A stretch of 64,000 nucleotides of DNA from Scybalomonas sp905214925 (GTDB lineage: Bacteria; Bacillota; Clostridia; Lachnospirales; Lachnospiraceae). The stretch's first letter is position 1. Every line of letters begins with the position of its first letter. This document shows positions 1 through 8,627 of the stretch, in pieces. The translations under genes were made by a program, and so were the position numbers. Where the stretch lies: positions 62,001 through 126,000 of the forward strand of contig CAJMOB010000001.1 in assembly GCA_905214925.1 (NCBI GenBank). The letters run 5' to 3'. The notes beneath the pieces are model-generated. The model did not search any database. It saw nothing but the letters and a program-made list of their open reading frames with translations, and was not told the DNA's origin.

Positions 1-1342
1 CTAACATAAACTGATCGATGATCTCTTCCACACCTTCCATTGGAAATTCATATGCCATATAGCGAATCAGTGGCTCTCCTCCCTTTACACACTTTTCTAA
101 CTGCTCCATAATATAAGAAATATACGATTCTCTCATTTGAATACTTCTTAAAATTGCTTCAAAGTTTTCTTTCTTCAACACCCGAAATGGTGCAGCTGAA
201 AACTGCATAGCTGGCATTAAACACGCAATCTCTGCATGACGAACAAAAAGTTCTTCATCCAGCCCACTTTCTTGCATATTTTGGAAATTCAGATATTCTC
301 CGCCCCCAATCATATCGGGACAACCATAAGGATGACCTGTAATTCCTTGAAGCAATATATCAGGAATCAAAGATGCTATTCCTTCTGTTCCCCATGAATG
401 TTCTTTATCACAAAGTCTTTGTAATAAAGCGTATCCGCCCGCTTGGACTGTCACTCGATATTCATTAAATGGATATTGTTCTCCAAACTCTGCCCACAAC
501 TGACATTGCTCATCTGGTTTCACATTTCCATAGGTTACATTATCCCTTCTATAATAAATGCTATCACCTGCATCAAATTTAAATCCATCTATACCAAGTT
601 TTTGTAGGGCATCTAATTGTTCTTTCATCCACTGAACTGCTTTTGGATTGGAAAAATCTAATACAGCCGAATATCCATTCCACCACTTTGCAATATAACT
701 CGTTCCATCTTGTTCCTTTACTAAAATGTCAAGTTTTTGTGCCTCTCGAAATTTCACTGTATCTGCTGAAATATAAGGACATACCCATACCATCACTTGA
801 AATCCCATATTATGTAGTTCTTTTAACATCCCCTTTGGATCTTCAAATTTTCCACAATGAAATCTCCAATCCCCATAATATTCTGCCCAGCCATCATCAA
901 TCATTAAAGTTCCTGCTGGCATACCTGATGCTAAAATCTTTTTCGCATATTCCAAAATATCTTTTTGATTTTGAAAAAAGGTCAATTCAATCCATGTATT
1001 ATAAATCACTTGTTCAAATAACTCTCTTGCTGGCATAGAAGAATGAAATGGAAAATAGTTTTTCATGGCATAAAGATATGCCTCCTTTAAATTTCCTCCT
1101 GTTTCTTTTAGAATACAAATATCAGGAACAACAATCATTCCATTCTTAAATTCTGCTAAAAATCCTTTCTCTGCCCAAATAACTCGTCCCTTTGTAGAAA
1201 GAAACAATGGCATAGCTTGGTTCGGAGTTTTATTATAGGTAAAGTCGATGATCTCGTTACTTTTCTCATGCAACGGCATTTTTATCCCATATTTCACACA
1301 ACTTCCATACCAAAATTCATGTTCCCAAACTTTAATCTGCAT
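1..1342 (-). CDS. GH31 family glycoside hydrolase, partial (MYORG-like)
   Basis: Reads off the left edge of the window, so only the N-terminal ~447 residues are present. The start ATG at 1340-1342 is preceded by GAGGAGGT. A TIM-barrel stretch carries 'DDGWAEYYGDW' and 'GIDGFKFDAGD', the latter the GH31 nucleophile region in the KFDAG form seen in the MYORG-like branch, followed by 'YGCPDMIGGG', typical of the region before the GH31 acid/base. The family hydrolyses alpha-linked glucosides, xylosides or galactosides; the substrate cannot be read here. No signal peptide is seen, so a cytoplasmic enzyme is likely. It lies downstream of the YesN/YesM-type pair on the same strand, consistent with sugar-responsive control. 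Confidence 0.85.
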   Translation of the reverse strand, partial: MQIKVWEHEFWYGSCVKYGIKMPLHEKSNEIIDFTYNKTPNQAMPLFLSTKGRVIWAEKGFLAEFKNGMIVVPDICILKETGGNLKEAYLYAMKNYFPFHSSMPARELFEQVIYNTWIELTFFQNQKDILEYAKKILASGMPAGTLMIDDGWAEYYGDWRFHCGKFEDPKGMLKELHNMGFQVMVWVCPYISADTVKFREAQKLDILVKEQDGTSYIAKWWNGYSAVLDFSNPKAVQWMKEQLDALQKLGIDGFKFDAGDSIYYRRDNVTYGNVKPDEQCQLWAEFGEQYPFNEYRVTVQAGGYALLQRLCDKEHSWGTEGIASLIPDILLQGITGHPYGCPDMIGGGEYLNFQNMQESGLDEELFVRHAEIACLMPAMQFSAAPFRVLKKENFEAILRSIQMRESYISYIMEQLEKCVKGGEPLIRYMAYEFPMEGVEEIIDQFML

Positions 1343-1443
1343 TTTTTACCTCCTCAAATTTTATAATGTTATATTCTGACTATCACTATACAAAATTTCT
1401 TTTTTAGAGGAAAGCAAAAAAATTATGATTTTCTATCACTATA

Positions 1444-3024
1444 TTATCGTTTACTCTCTCGATATTCATTTGGTGTTACATTCTCTAACTTTTTAAATAT
1501 TTTTGAAAAATAACTTGGATTATCATATCCTACTTGAAATGCAATTTCATATGTTTTCATATCTGTCTCTTCTAATAACTGCTTCGCATATTTTAATCTT
1601 ACCTGTGTTAAATAATTCCATGGACTTATCCCAACCTCTCTTTTAAAAAGATAACAAAAATAGTTTTTACTGACAGCGATTGTATCGCTAATCTCTTCTA
1701 ATGATAAATTTTTATTATAATTTGTTTCTATCATTTTTAAGCTCTCCTCCACTGGTTTACTAAATGTTTTTTCCACTCCACCAATAGAAATTTTTTTTAA
1801 AAAAGAAATGGCATCATCCATCAATGTTTTTAACTCTTTTAACGAATCATATTTCTTTAGCTCTTCATAAGATAAATTATATAATTCCAAATTTTCTTCT
1901 AACGTCGCTTTTGACACCTCTACCTCTAAAGACTTTTTAATAAAATACAAAACTTTGGAACAAAATTCATAAATATCATATAGTCCATCTGGTTGATAAA
2001 TAGTAGAAATCTCAAAGGCTTCTTCTAAAATTTCTTTTAAATGTACTATGTCATAAACTTTTAATGCCCTCTCTGCTTCTCGTATCAACCCTAATTTTCT
2101 CACTTGATCAATTTCTTGTCCAACACAATTATAATCGTATCCTAAAATTGACTCTTCTCCAATATAAAATGCATATTTTTGTAAACTTTTTACCCTTTCA
2201 TAAAGTAATGGTAAATCTTGTATCTCATGTCCTTGATGGCTAAAACAGATCATAACATGGAGTTCTAATTCATTTAAAAAAGTCTCTATCATTCGATTAC
2301 AAATTCTAACAACTTCTTCTTCTACCGCTTCCTCAAATAGAATCATCCAAGCATCATCTTCATAGTTAAAAGCTAACATTCTTTTTCCAAATTGTTCCTT
2401 TACAATCTCACCTAAAATATTAAGTATGTATTTTTCCTGCAAGATTTCAATACTGCTTGTATTCGCATACTCATTAATGGAACTGCTATCTTGTTGAATT
2501 ACCATAAGAAAATAGTGTTCAAACTCCATTCCAAACTCTTTTCTATACTTGAGAACTTTAGAAAAACCATGTCCACTTCTCATATACTTATATAATTCTA
2601 ACATGCGTAATTGCTCTTCGCTTTTATCAATAACTTTCTCTTCTTCCTTCTTTCCACGAATTTCTTCAATGACCTTTCTCAAAGACTCCATTAGTTCTTC
2701 TTCATCAATCGGCTTTAATATATAATTGCTACATCCTAAACGGATTCCTTCTTTTACATATCCAAAGTCTGCATAAGCACTCATCAAAATTATTTTTATA
2801 TTTTTAGAAACTTTATGAACCTTTTCGACTAACTCTAATCCATCCATATGATTCATACGAATATCTGTAATAATAATATCTGGCATTTCCTCCAATACCA
2901 TTTTATATGCCTCTTCTCCATCTCTTGCACAACCTGCTAATACCAGTCCCATCTCCTCCCATGGGATTAAACTTTGTAACATCCTAAGAGTAATTGGCTC
3001 ATCATCTACAAGAAATACTTTCAT
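1444..3024 (-). CDS. Response regulator with AraC-type HTH (YesN-like)
   Basis: 526 residues. The N-terminal receiver domain has the acidic pair in 'LVDDEP', the phospho-acceptor Asp in 'DIIITDIRM' and the conserved Lys in 'YILKPID'. A long middle linker is typical of YesN proteins. The C-terminal ~100 residues form an AraC double helix-turn-helix, with the family-typical 'IAFQVGYDNPSYFSKIFKK'. It is a transcriptional activator phosphorylated by a partner kinase, and its start overlaps the kinase gene by 23 bp, so the two are co-translated. Such pairs usually control carbohydrate uptake and hydrolase genes; the adjacent GH31 gene is a plausible target (inference). Confidence 0.93.
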   Translation of the reverse strand: MKVFLVDDEPITLRMLQSLIPWEEMGLVLAGCARDGEEAYKMVLEEMPDIIITDIRMNHMDGLELVEKVHKVSKNIKIILMSAYADFGYVKEGIRLGCSNYILKPIDEEELMESLRKVIEEIRGKKEEEKVIDKSEEQLRMLELYKYMRSGHGFSKVLKYRKEFGMEFEHYFLMVIQQDSSSINEYANTSSIEILQEKYILNILGEIVKEQFGKRMLAFNYEDDAWMILFEEAVEEEVVRICNRMIETFLNELELHVMICFSHQGHEIQDLPLLYERVKSLQKYAFYIGEESILGYDYNCVGQEIDQVRKLGLIREAERALKVYDIVHLKEILEEAFEISTIYQPDGLYDIYEFCSKVLYFIKKSLEVEVSKATLEENLELYNLSYEELKKYDSLKELKTLMDDAISFLKKISIGGVEKTFSKPVEESLKMIETNYNKNLSLEEISDTIAVSKNYFCYLFKREVGISPWNYLTQVRLKYAKQLLEETDMKTYEIAFQVGYDNPSYFSKIFKKLENVTPNEYRESKR

Positions 3025-4807
3025 CTCCTTGTTCCTCCTTATATTCTTTCGGAAGTTTTACAATAACTGTAGTCCCACTCCCATTTCTAGAAATTATTTC
3101 TAACCCATATTCATCACCAAACTTCTTTTTTATCCGTTCATTCACATTTAAAATACCTACACTTTTCTCTTGTTGATATACTTCTCCTATTACAAGTCGC
3201 CTTTGCAATTCTTCTATTTTTTCTTCTGAAATCCCTTTTCCATTATCACTAATGATAATACAGACCATATCCCCTTCTTCTTCCGCACTGATTGTAATAA
3301 ATTCTCGTTCTTGCAATTTCATTCCATGCTCTACTGCATTTTCTACAATCGGTTGCAATGTTAATTTCAAAATCTTAGTATTTTCAACCCGTGAATTGCA
3401 CTCAATAGAATACAGAACTTTATTATCATAACGAATACTCTGAATTTTTAAATAGTTCTCTACATGCTGTAGCTCTTCTTTTAATGTCACACTCTGATAG
3501 GGCTGATATACCGAATACGCCATAATCTTTCCTAAATAAGTGGATAAATCTGAGATCTTTTTATTTTCCCCTCTGAGCGCCATTCCTTTCATAGATTGTA
3601 ACACATTATTAACAAAATGAGGATTAATCTGATGTTGAAGGGCTTTTAATTTCTGCTCTGAAAACTTCTTTTCTTCTTCAATCATTTTTTCATTTAAATA
3701 AACAACATTCTTGATCATACCTTGAATGACATCAGAAAGCACAATCATTTCCTCAATTTTCTCTTCTCCAAATTCTACATTATAATTGCCATTTGCCACT
3801 TCATTGCATTGTTTCATCAACCTCTTCACAGGATTTATAATGGTTCTTACTGTTTTTCTTGAAATAATAATTGTTATAATAATTGCTATAATAAGAATCA
3901 TAAGTGATAATTTCAAAATACTTTGTTTCATGGTACTCGCTTCCGTTAATTCTTTTATCCCCATCAGTTGTAACCCAAAAAACTTTGTTTTCATGGATAC
4001 TAGAAGTAAATCCTCCCCTGCCTTCTGCTCTATAGTATCTACATTCACATCTTTAGAAAAAACTTTGTCTAAAATATAGTTTTGTATTTGAGCGTTTTCT
4101 TCTATTTTATTAAAGTAATACCACTGCTTACTAGAATTTAAAAGTGCAAAATCAATATCTGAAACATTATTATCTAATATTGCTTTTAAATTCACATCAC
4201 AAATTAAATAGGCCTTTGGAGAAAACGCGATTTGTTGTGAACCAAGAATAATTGGCATAACCATCGAAATACATTTTTCCTTTGAAGGATTAATAAGATA
4301 ACTTTTATCATGTACCTCTGATATATAAGAAGTACTAAGAGACATATTTTTTAATACATTTTGATACCATAATTCCTTAGCAATTTCTCCTTGCCGTATT
4401 GGTTTTTTATACCAGTAAAAACAATCTCCTTCCTTATTCACAATATAAGCATTTTCAATTTCTCTATTCCGAATTAAAATTTGAAACTTATCTGAAATCA
4501 CTCTTTGATTAAAGAGTTCAATGGAATAATCTATATTCTCCATATCTTCTATCTTACTTCTATATTCAATAATTTTCTTTAACTGTGAATCTTCTGTAAT
4601 AGTCCTTTGACTCTCTTGAATTGATAACAATTTATTATCTAAGATATCCAAATTCAACCTTACTACATTTTCACAAAAATTAATTACTTGCTGTGTATAC
4701 ATACGATTACTTATAACTGCAAACCCCACCACAGAAACAACAATCATTGTCAAAAATCCCATAAAATAAATTCTCAATATTTTGCTACCTAACATATATT
4801 TTTTCAT
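3002..4807 (-). CDS. Sensor histidine kinase (YesM-like, HPK7)
   Basis: 601 residues. One membrane segment near residues 13-32 and a second near 297-315 ('LMILIIAIIITIIIS') flank a ~265-residue extracellular sensor region. A HAMP linker follows, then the His_kinase domain with 'HQINPHFVNNVLQ' (phospho-His) and a C-terminal HATPase with 'QPIVENAVEHG' and 'ISDNGKGIS'. It senses an external, probably carbohydrate-related signal and phosphorylates the overlapping response regulator. It is a complete gene with the usual length for this family. Confidence 0.93.
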   Translation of the reverse strand: MKKYMLGSKILRIYFMGFLTMIVVSVVGFAVISNRMYTQQVINFCENVVRLNLDILDNKLLSIQESQRTITEDSQLKKIIEYRSKIEDMENIDYSIELFNQRVISDKFQILIRNREIENAYIVNKEGDCFYWYKKPIRQGEIAKELWYQNVLKNMSLSTSYISEVHDKSYLINPSKEKCISMVMPIILGSQQIAFSPKAYLICDVNLKAILDNNVSDIDFALLNSSKQWYYFNKIEENAQIQNYILDKVFSKDVNVDTIEQKAGEDLLLVSMKTKFFGLQLMGIKELTEASTMKQSILKLSLMILIIAIIITIIISRKTVRTIINPVKRLMKQCNEVANGNYNVEFGEEKIEEMIVLSDVIQGMIKNVVYLNEKMIEEEKKFSEQKLKALQHQINPHFVNNVLQSMKGMALRGENKKISDLSTYLGKIMAYSVYQPYQSVTLKEELQHVENYLKIQSIRYDNKVLYSIECNSRVENTKILKLTLQPIVENAVEHGMKLQEREFITISAEEEGDMVCIIISDNGKGISEEKIEELQRRLVIGEVYQQEKSVGILNVNERIKKKFGDEYGLEIISRNGSGTTVIVKLPKEYKEEQGDESISCR

Positions 4808-5236
4808 ATTTTCACACTCTATTTTCTAAACCCAATTCTTCTTTTCTCATTCTATATTTCATTTGTTCACAATTCCTTCTCTCGTCGTCGATACTTCTTT
4901 CTATTATCTATCTAGGACTTTCAGATATTTAAGCTAATTCAGATTGACATTCATACATTCTTAAGAAGGTCTGTATTACTTTCAAATAACCCCTTATAAA
5001 TTCTTCTACTGTTGTTGTAAAAAATTTTCTTAATTATTTCGACTTGGATTCTTTTTATTGAATCACTTCCTTTTATTATAGTATATCATACTAGAAAAGC
5101 ATTTAAAACAAGTCTAATTTTTTATATAGTATTCACAAATATATAGTACAAAACAAAGTGTATATGACACACTCCTCGCCATTTTCAGTTACTTTTAGAA
5201 ATACACCATTTGCTATGTGGTACTTTTTTATAACAT
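4808..5236. other. Intergenic region upstream of the kinase gene
   Basis: About 430 bp of AT-rich DNA between the kinase start and the terminator at 5237-5273. I see no open reading frame with a ribosome site and no convincing RNA structure. It presumably contains the promoter of the kinase/regulator operon, but no clear -35/-10 pair stands out. Confidence 0.5.
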
Positions 5237-5273
5237 AAAAAAACCCAGTAAGAATATACATCCTACTGGGTTT
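5237..5273 (-). terminator. Rho-independent terminator, original end of the GGGtGRT operon
   Basis: Perfect 10-bp stem AAACCCAGTA (5241-5250) / TACTGGGTTT (5264-5273), with a run of T on the minus strand. It lies about 87 bp beyond the stop codon of the left copy of the GGGtGRT 3' end. It is therefore probably the native terminator of that operon, now separated from the gene by the prophage (inference from the att repeat). Confidence 0.85.
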
Positions 5274-5359
5274 ATAAGTCTAGTTTTATAAATAACTATT
5301 CTTTCTATTATTTTATTGGTTTTAGCAACCTATAAAGTTGGTTTATTTTCTAATAAAAT

Positions 5360-5437
5360 TAGAATTTACCTTCTTTCGCTGCTTCTTCGATTGAAACGGC
5401 AACAGCTACTGTCATACCAACCATTGGGTTGTTTCCA
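5360..5437. repeat. Left attachment site, 78-bp repeat (displaced GGGtGRT 3' end)
   Basis: Identical over 78 bp to 50369-50446. On the minus strand it encodes the last ~25 residues of the GGGtGRT protein and ends in TAA (the right copy ends in TAG, just outside the repeat). Because it sits next to the native terminator, this copy is probably the original chromosomal end, displaced when the phage integrated. Beyond 5437 the sequence stops matching the gene. Confidence 0.93.
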
Positions 5438-5700
5438 TAGCTGATTATAAGTTACTTCTTATTATTTTTCATTTCTTTTCATTCTTTATTATAGTTTTTT
5501 ATATAGAAAATACTTCATTGTAAACTTTTTTCCCTTTATTTTTATATTTTTATATTTTTTAATGTATTTTTACTAGGGTGGACAAAATGTGGACAATGCC
5601 CACCTAAAATTACTTTTTTATGTTAATCAGGCGAAAATACGATAGAATGAAGGGATTAGATAATTTCTAATCCCTATAGTTTATTATTAGATTAGATCTT
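5438..5700. other. Left prophage end: att arm with GTGGACA repeats
   Basis: About 260 bp with no gene. It contains two direct GTGGACA heptamers (5578-5584 and 5589-5595) followed by TGCCCACC. The same heptamer occurs three times beside the right att site, in both orientations. Repeats of this kind flanking the crossover site are what arm-type integrase binding sites look like; the assignment is inference. Confidence 0.5.
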
Positions 5701-6510
5701 CTATTTTAATCCAATCAGAACTTTCCAAGTAACTTGACCTTTACCAATCCACCCTTCTGCTGGATTAATATTAGCATCCTTCTGCAGCGCTTTAACAGCA
5801 TTAGCAGTCTTAGTTCCATAGATTCCATCAGCTTTTCCGCAGTTATATCCAAGGTCATTTAAACGTTCTTGTAATAGTTTAACAACCCTGTGTCTAGCAT
5901 TGGTTTTTCTACTAATTTTAATAGTCTTTGATAGTGTTTCTGTTCCTGCAATTCCATCTACTTTAGCACCAAGAATCTCTTGTACTTCTTTAACCCATGC
6001 AGAAGAAGGCTTTTTTAATGTAATAGCTGTCGAATTTGTTTTCTTCCATGTTTTAAAGAATTTTTCTGGTGTTCCATATTGGGATTTTAGTTTTGTTGTA
6101 GTACTTCCCCACTGTGGTAGATAAAGGTGGGGTGTATCTACAATACTTGTCCAATCACCACCCCAACCAAGCCCAATTGACTTAGCAATCTTACCTACTT
6201 TTTTAAAGTGTCTCTTAGAGTCATTAAAAGCATCATCAGCTTTTTGGCCATCACCGTCGATATCCATATCTAGGTAGAAGTCGATGGCAATTCCCCACTG
6301 GTGTTGGGAAGAGTAACTAGAACCTTTTGCATTTGTAACAATACCACTGCTCTTATCTGTTCTTCCCTTTGCATAAAGAGCATCTTGTTCTTCTTTTGTT
6401 CTTAAACATTCAGAGTATTTAATATAAATGCTCTGCTCTTGGCATTTTTTTACTAACTGCTCCCATTTTTCCTGTAATTCTGGATGTAATTTCGTAATAT
6501 CTCTTGCCAT
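5701..6510 (-). CDS. Endolysin: M15 peptidase plus peptidoglycan-binding domain
   Basis: 269 residues. The N-terminal half is an M15 (VanY/CwlK/Ply500-type) zinc peptidase with 'SSQHQWGIAIDF' (SxHxxGxAxD, zinc His and Asp) and 'WGGDWTSIVDTPHLYL' (second His). The C-terminal half holds PG_binding_1-type repeats, e.g. 'LNDLGYNCGKADGIYGTKTA'. It cleaves peptide cross-bridges at the end of the lytic cycle. There is no signal peptide, so export depends on the holin just upstream. The start ATG follows GAAAGGA. Confidence 0.9.
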   Translation of the reverse strand: MARDITKLHPELQEKWEQLVKKCQEQSIYIKYSECLRTKEEQDALYAKGRTDKSSGIVTNAKGSSYSSQHQWGIAIDFYLDMDIDGDGQKADDAFNDSKRHFKKVGKIAKSIGLGWGGDWTSIVDTPHLYLPQWGSTTTKLKSQYGTPEKFFKTWKKTNSTAITLKKPSSAWVKEVQEILGAKVDGIAGTETLSKTIKISRKTNARHRVVKLLQERLNDLGYNCGKADGIYGTKTANAVKALQKDANINPAEGWIGKGQVTWKVLIGLK

Positions 6511-6538
6511 AACACTATTTTCCTTTCTTAAATCAAAA

Positions 6539-6562
6539 AGGCACCCTAATTATAGAGTGCCT
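6539..6562 (-). terminator. Hairpin terminator/attenuator between holin and endolysin
   Basis: AGGCACCCT (6539-6547) pairs with AGAGTGCCT (6554-6562) at 8 of 9 positions, and the minus strand continues with TTTTT. It lies between the holin and endolysin genes, so it could lower endolysin expression relative to holin. Confidence 0.65.
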
Positions 6563-6620
6563 AAAAATTATATGTATCTATTCGCTTAACCCTGCGTGGG
6601 AGATGTTGGATCACCTCCTT

Positions 6621-6860
6621 CTACTCTTCTGTACCTGTTTTTTCTGTTGAAGAATTTACATTTGCTGCATCTGTAAGCCCCTCTCCAACGATGTAGGCAA
6701 TTACCGTTGCCCCTGCCATGATTAATGCGGCTACCTGCGTTGCCTGATTATCTGTTCCGCCAAGAGCAACAATCATCATGCTTACAAAACTTCCTACGGC
6801 TGTCCATAACTTTCTACTTGTTAATTTCTTTATCCAATCAATTTTCTTCATTTTCTTCAC
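6621..6860 (-). CDS. Putative phage holin
   Basis: 79 residues with a basic N-terminus, two hydrophobic segments ('LWTAVGSFVSMMIVALGG' and 'VAALIMAGATVIAYIVGEG') and a short charged tail. The size, topology and position directly before the endolysin fit a small class II holin that opens the membrane for the endolysin. The start is uncertain: GTG at 6860 or the ATG three codons later. Confidence 0.78.
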   Translation of the reverse strand: MKKMKKIDWIKKLTSRKLWTAVGSFVSMMIVALGGTDNQATQVAALIMAGATVIAYIVGEGLTDAANVNSSTEKTGTEE

Positions 6861-7281
6861 TATCCCTTCCTGTTAAAAAATTGTTTTGCTCTATGCACCG
6901 TAAATATATCTTTTTGATAAAATCATACGCAACTTGTACTTGTCCATTTTTTAATCCTTGTTTTTCGAGATATTGTTCATAATCATCATGTACTGCAATT
7001 ATATGATCAAACTCTTCTTTCGTATGTTTTCTACCATTCATACAAGAATTTGCAAAATCTAAAATTTCATATCTTTGACTTTCAATTTTATGATCTTGAA
7101 AATCCTTTTTTATTTCATCTAATTGTTCTTTAATATCATGATTCATTGTTTCCCCAATCTTCTTGAGTAGCCAACGAACTGGATAAACTTTAATTCCTGG
7201 TGTTAAGTCTATAACAATACCACACAAGGCAAATGTTTCTATTATAACCTTAATTAATTCAATAATTTCTTTACTTATCAA
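6838..7281 (-). CDS. Membrane-anchored phage protein of the lysis cassette, unknown function
   Basis: The likely start is TTG at 7279-7281, since AAAAAAGGAGAT precedes it at the right spacing; the longer ATG reading would place this ribosome site inside the gene. An N-terminal hydrophobic stretch ('IKVIIETFALCGIVIDLT') is followed by a charged, probably helical region. It overlaps the holin start by 23 bp, so the two are translationally coupled. The domain is not recognised; its position suggests a lysis accessory or antiholin role, which is inference. Confidence 0.65.
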   Translation of the reverse strand: MISKEIIELIKVIIETFALCGIVIDLTPGIKVYPVRWLLKKIGETMNHDIKEQLDEIKKDFQDHKIESQRYEILDFANSCMNGRKHTKEEFDHIIAVHDDYEQYLEKQGLKNGQVQVAYDFIKKIYLRCIEQNNFLTGRDSEENEEN

Positions 7282-7308
7282 TAATCTATCTCCTTTTTTG
7301 CAATAAAA

Positions 7309-7335
7309 AAGCAAGAGAACTCACTTCTCTCGCTT
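7309..7335 (-). terminator. Rho-independent terminator overlapping the end of the XRE gene
   Basis: AAGCAAGAGA (7309-7318) pairs with TCTCTCGCTT (7326-7335) at 9 of 10 positions, followed on the minus strand by TTTTTT. It overlaps the last codons of the small regulator and separates it from the lysis cassette. Confidence 0.8.
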
Positions 7336-7590
7336 TTTTCTGTTTCCATGTTCTTCTATTATTAAATACTTACCTGTTCTTGGCCGTTTATTAGGTATGT
7401 ACTCAAATAGATCTGATAAATCACACTGTAATACCTCACAGATTTTATCCATATGATCGAATTTGATCGACAAAGCAACCTCATTATAAAGATCAGAAAT
7501 TGCATTTGGCCGAATACCAGTCAACATGGAAAGTTGAGATTGAGTCATGCGCCTCTCTCCCAACAGCTTTGATAAATTATTTCTAACCAT
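7321..7590 (-). CDS. XRE-family regulator (Cro/C1-type HTH)
   Basis: About 89 residues from the ATG at 7588-7590, which has GGGGATG upstream; a longer reading from 7626 lacks a ribosome site. A single Cro/C1 HTH is seen in 'MTQSQLSMLTGIRPNAISDL'. It lies in the late region next to a DNA methylase gene, away from the main immunity region. It may autoregulate through the 12-bp inverted repeat at 7647-7675 or control the methylase (inference). Confidence 0.8.
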   Translation of the reverse strand: MVRNNLSKLLGERRMTQSQLSMLTGIRPNAISDLYNEVALSIKFDHMDKICEVLQCDLSDLFEYIPNKRPRTGKYLIIEEHGNRKKREK

Positions 7591-7646
7591 GATATCATCC
7601 CCAATCAGGATAATATCATATTTCATTATTTTTTTGTTTTTTTCAA

Positions 7647-7675
7647 TATTAAATATCGTTTTTCGATATTTAATA
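7647..7675. promoter_or_regulatory. 12-bp inverted repeat upstream of the XRE gene, candidate operator
   Basis: Perfect arms TATTAAATATCG (7647-7658) and CGATATTTAATA (7664-7675) with a 5-nt spacer. It lies about 60 bp before the regulator start and overlaps the end of the methylase gene. The minus strand has no T-run after it, so an operator is more likely than a terminator. Confidence 0.5.
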
Positions 7676-8422
7676 ATTTTTAATTAACACTTCCTTGTAT
7701 CTGGCACTGTTTTCTGTCTTAGTTGTAAGGTTACTATGTCTTTCAATTTCTATTATATTATATCCTTGGTACAATTCTTTTATTTCTTCACAATCATTAT
7801 ATGACAATAAAAATCTCCCTTTGATTTTTCCAAGAGATTCTCTAAGTCGTATATGATCTTCTTTTTTAAATTCTGCTGTATAGTATTTCTCAGTTCCAAA
7901 ATATGGAGGATCCAAATAAAAGAATGTATTTTCTTTATCATAAGTTGTAATCAATCTTTCAAAATCAAGATTTTCAATTACAACTTTATTAAGTCTTTTG
8001 GAAACTTCTGAAATGTATTCAACAGCTTTTTGCACATCCCTCGAACGCATTCCAAACGTATTTAATCCGCTTCCAAAAGATTCTTTAATAAGAATAAAAA
8101 AACGTGCTGCTCTTTGAATATCTGTTAGTCCTCTAACATTTATCTGCTCTTTTGCATCTAAAAATACTTCTCTAGATATCTTTAAAAACTCCAATTCCTT
8201 CTGCAGAGCTTCAGGATGATATTTAACACAACGATGTAAATTAACTAATTCACTATTTGCATCATTATAAATTTCTTCCTTTCCCTTTCTTTCTTCAGCA
8301 AATAATATCCATCCTGCTCCACCAAAGACTTCTACATATCGTTTATAGTCTTCTGGAAATTGCTCTAATATTACTTTTCTTAATAACTTCTTACCACCTA
8401 TCCAACTGATATAGCTATTCAT
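7670..8422 (-). CDS. D12-class DNA adenine N6-methyltransferase
   Basis: 250 residues. It has the SAM-binding start 'ISWIGGKKLLRKVI' with the 'FGGAGWILF' region, and the catalytic 'FFYLDPPYFGTEKYY' (DPPY motif IV), the order typical of MT-D12/Dam enzymes. No restriction gene is adjacent, so it is an orphan methylase. It probably protects phage DNA from host restriction or alters gene regulation; the target site (GATC is common in the family) cannot be read here. Confidence 0.9.
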   Translation of the reverse strand: MNSYISWIGGKKLLRKVILEQFPEDYKRYVEVFGGAGWILFAEERKGKEEIYNDANSELVNLHRCVKYHPEALQKELEFLKISREVFLDAKEQINVRGLTDIQRAARFFILIKESFGSGLNTFGMRSRDVQKAVEYISEVSKRLNKVVIENLDFERLITTYDKENTFFYLDPPYFGTEKYYTAEFKKEDHIRLRESLGKIKGRFLLSYNDCEEIKELYQGYNIIEIERHSNLTTKTENSARYKEVLIKNY

Positions 8423-8559
8423 AATTTATACCTACCTTATTTACATTTTTTTTAGTGGGGATGAAATCAGGCAAGATATAATATAACTTTACTTTGTATC
8501 TATTATGGTTTATCTCTAATAAAATTCATCTTTTTAATACTCTCTTTCAATAAAAAAAA

Positions 8560-8576
8560 GAACGTATTACACGTTC
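8560..8576 (-). terminator. Rho-independent terminator upstream of the methylase gene
   Basis: GAACGT (8560-8565) / ACGTTC (8571-8576) with a 5-nt loop, followed on the minus strand by eight T (8552-8559). It insulates the methylase unit from the fibre-switch region. Confidence 0.75.
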
Positions 8577-8627
8577 AATTACTATGTTTTTATATACAAT
8601 TTTTTCTTATTTTTCATTCACCTTCAT

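Noticed and set aside
643..1038. Plus-strand open frame of 131 codons
   Set aside because: It runs antisense through the GH31 gene, has no ribosome site and an unlikely composition; a shadow.
5360..5437. A pseudogene copy of GGGtGRT
   Set aside because: It is exactly the 78-bp att repeat at the prophage edge, with no further similarity, so it is the product of integration and not a decayed gene copy.
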